A program made the position numbers and the translations under genes. A DNA stretch of 7,636 nt. It comes from Candidatus Omnitrophota bacterium (GTDB taxonomy: Bacteria > Omnitrophota > Gorgyraeia > Pluralincolimonadales > Pluralincolimonadaceae). Below the pieces are notes generated by a model. That model saw only the letters and a program-made list of their open reading frames with translations, was not told where the DNA came from and made no database searches. The stretch lies in the NCBI GenBank assembly GCA_028706795.1, contig JAQTVK010000042.1:1-7636 (forward strand), written 5' to 3'. Shown here in pieces: positions 5,854 to 7,636 of this stretch (its first letter is position 1; the number at the start of each line of letters is the position of its first letter).

Positions 5854-7636
5854 TCAGTTCCTGACCTTCAATTTACCCCACTGCGTGGCATCATCTTCCT
5901 TTTGCCCGGACCATATCATATGCTTCCACTCGCCGCTCGCGGAATCCTTGTCCGAGAGCGAGAAATTGACCCCGAGGACCCTACCATCTTTCAGCTCGAG
6001 GCCGTTTACCGCGCGTATCGGTATGGCCGCCTCGATGACGTATCCTCCGTCGGTTCCTTTCGATATTTTGGACGCGGTTTTTATCGCATCGGCAAGCGGC
6101 TTTGTATTTATGTTCCTGTAGACGTAAACGCCGGGCCGGCCGTCCTTGGTGAGCGGCGCGAAATCTATCTGGTAGCACCCGGGATTGAACGGCATATTAT
6201 TGAATATGTCGGCGTCGCCCTTGGCGTCGAGCCAGAATTCCACGGCATCGTCGCGCCAGATATCGACCCCGCGCTGGTTACCGATGACCGCGTCATCTTT
6301 TACGGACGCTGCGAAATAAAGGTTCTCGTCGTCATAAAGCAGGTAGAACCTGGCTGAACCTTTCGCGAGATGGGCGACCTGGTCTTCCCCGAATTTCGAA
6401 AGCTTCCAATCGGAGAGGTCGCCGTCTATGGTTATCGGCCCGGCGGCCTTCTTCGCTACGATCTCTTTGCGGGTAAATCCTATCGGCATCGGCGTGGTGG
6501 AAACGAGCGCGGCCTGCTTCCCTGTTCCGGATACCGCCTCCACCGGCCTTATTTTAAGCGCCATGTCCCTCTTGAAAGGCGGGAGCTTTACGTCTATCCC
6601 GTCTGCGTCGGACTTCACTTCTCTCGTCTCGACCACCTGCCCCTTCCAGGTATCCCAAAACTCAACTTTATATTTTCCTACGGCCAAACCGTTTATCCTG
6701 GCCAGCGCGTCCTTAATAAAAGGCGGCTCCGGGTGGTTCGGCTCGAACTTGGTCCATTTGGGGTCGAATACCCAGACAGCCCCTTCCCTGTCATTCAAAA
6801 GCCCGATGGCGTAAACAGGCGAATTGAGCCCTTCCATCTCGGCTAGGACCCTCGCTGTCGATGTCGCGTAATCCTTTCCTCTCCTGTCTTCGCCCTTATC
6901 AAACGCCGAAAGCGCCGCCCAGTGGTAATACAGCTTCTTCGGATGGATATATTTGTCCCACCACCACGGCATAGCGTTCCCTCCGCAGGCGAGCATATAC
7001 TCGGACCAGAGCGCGGCGTGGATATATGCGCCGTCGAGGTCCTTCGCGTCCACATCGTCAGAGGAATCGGTCCCTATCTCAGCCATGAAATACGGCTTTT
7101 TGAACTGGCTCATGAGCCTGTAAGCGCCCATGTTCGCCGAGACGACTTCATGCGTATACATATGGAACTGCGTAAAGTCGATCTCCTTTAGCTCCCACAG
7201 TTTTTTGTTAAAACCGTAATCGTGGAACGTGCCGGCATAGCTTGTGGTTATCAGGTGCTTATTAGGATCTATATCTTTTATATATGAGGCCATCTCTTTA
7301 TGCCATGCCGCGTCCGTATCCAGGTTAAGGTCGTCTATAAAAGTGAGCTCGTTCCAGAGTTCCCATGCCATGATATTCGGGCTGTAGCTCCAGCGAGCGA
7401 TTATGTAACGCATCCTGTCCTTAAAATATTTTTTAGCCGCCGCATCGGTGAAAAAATCCTGCGGCTTGGCGCAGGGACCCCCGTTCTTTGCATTATAAGG
7501 ATTCTCGTTCCACTGCGGGTTGACCTTTGTGCTCAACTGCCCGTGGTGGTTGAGGACAAGCTGAAAAAAAATGCCGTGCTCTTTGGCCAAATCGATTATC
7601 TTGTCTAATTTTCCCGCCTTTTCGAGGTTATATTCG
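5854..7636 (-). CDS. GH5-like (clan GH-A) glycoside hydrolase with C-terminal CBM9-like module, 5' end outside window
   Basis: The frame is open to the window edge. The visible part is 593 residues starting EYNLEKAGKLDK; a TTG at 7590 is an internal Leu, not a start. The visible barrel includes FFQLVLNHHGQ, the acid/base motif WELWNEL (Glu96 of the visible part), QFHMYTHE, the predicted nucleophile in MAEIGTDSS (Glu186) and WWWDKYI. A beta-sandwich follows at about 270-365 (PVYAIGLLNDREGAVWVFD ... KYKVEFWDTWKG). The last ~190 residues are a CBM9/DOMON-like module: ITIDGDLSDW, FYLLYDDENLYFAASVKDD, IWRDDAVEFWLDAKGD, GYVIEAAIPI and VLGVNFSLSDKD. The enzyme is presumably exported and cuts a plant- or algal-type polysaccharide; a mannan target is suggested by the neighbours only. 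The signal peptide, if any, is outside the window. TGA at 5856-5854 is 16 bp from the next ATG. Confidence 0.88.
   Translation of the reverse strand, partial: EYNLEKAGKLDKIIDLAKEHGIFFQLVLNHHGQLSTKVNPQWNENPYNAKNGGPCAKPQDFFTDAAAKKYFKDRMRYIIARWSYSPNIMAWELWNELTFIDDLNLDTDAAWHKEMASYIKDIDPNKHLITTSYAGTFHDYGFNKKLWELKEIDFTQFHMYTHEVVSANMGAYRLMSQFKKPYFMAEIGTDSSDDVDAKDLDGAYIHAALWSEYMLACGGNAMPWWWDKYIHPKKLYYHWAALSAFDKGEDRRGKDYATSTARVLAEMEGLNSPVYAIGLLNDREGAVWVFDPKWTKFEPNHPEPPFIKDALARINGLAVGKYKVEFWDTWKGQVVETREVKSDADGIDVKLPPFKRDMALKIRPVEAVSGTGKQAALVSTTPMPIGFTRKEIVAKKAAGPITIDGDLSDWKLSKFGEDQVAHLAKGSARFYLLYDDENLYFAASVKDDAVIGNQRGVDIWRDDAVEFWLDAKGDADIFNNMPFNPGCYQIDFAPLTKDGRPGVYVYRNINTKPLADAIKTASKISKGTDGGYVIEAAIPIRAVNGLELKDGRVLGVNFSLSDKDSASGEWKHMIWSGQKEDDATQWGKLKVRN

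Overview
All the genes in this window lie on the minus strand, packed head to tail as part of one operon that runs off both edges. Read in the direction of transcription (high to low coordinates), it holds: a secreted-type GH-A clan (GH5-like) glycosidase with a C-terminal CBM9-like module; a discoidin-GH113-like beta-mannanase; a small secreted carbohydrate-binding-type protein; a GC-rich intercistronic hairpin; a second, membrane-anchored GH113-like glycosidase with an in-frame amber codon; a GH130 beta-mannoside phosphorylase; a ROK-family sugar kinase; and the start of another exported carbohydrate-binding-type protein. Gaps are 16, 25, 73 and 13 bp, followed by two 4-bp overlaps. No promoter, terminator, RNA gene, CRISPR array or mobile element is visible.

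The functions fit one pathway for beta-mannan or glucomannan. Exported GH-A enzymes and binding modules would capture and cut the polymer outside the cytoplasm. A cytoplasmic GH130 enzyme would phosphorolyse mannosides to mannose-1-phosphate. The ROK kinase would phosphorylate the free hexose. No transporter or regulator gene is in view. Specificity for mannan is inferred from family membership.

The organism cannot be named from the sequence. Mid-range GC, frequent ATA isoleucine codons, good Shine-Dalgarno sequences, many exported multi-domain glycosidases and the absence of SusC/SusD-type genes in view are compatible with an uncultured bacterium of the Omnitrophota/PVC kind. That is a low-confidence guess.

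Two anomalies stand out. (1) The second GH113-like gene has a TAG at 2596-2598. The same frame continues for 58 more codons that match the C-terminus of the neighbouring paralogue, and the TAG aligns with a Gln. (2) The kinase has no ATG, GTG or TTG that preserves its DIGGTN motif. The only well-placed start is ATA at 1477-1479, inside an ATAA overlap where ATGA would be expected. Each is one C:G-to-T:A transition away from the expected sequence.
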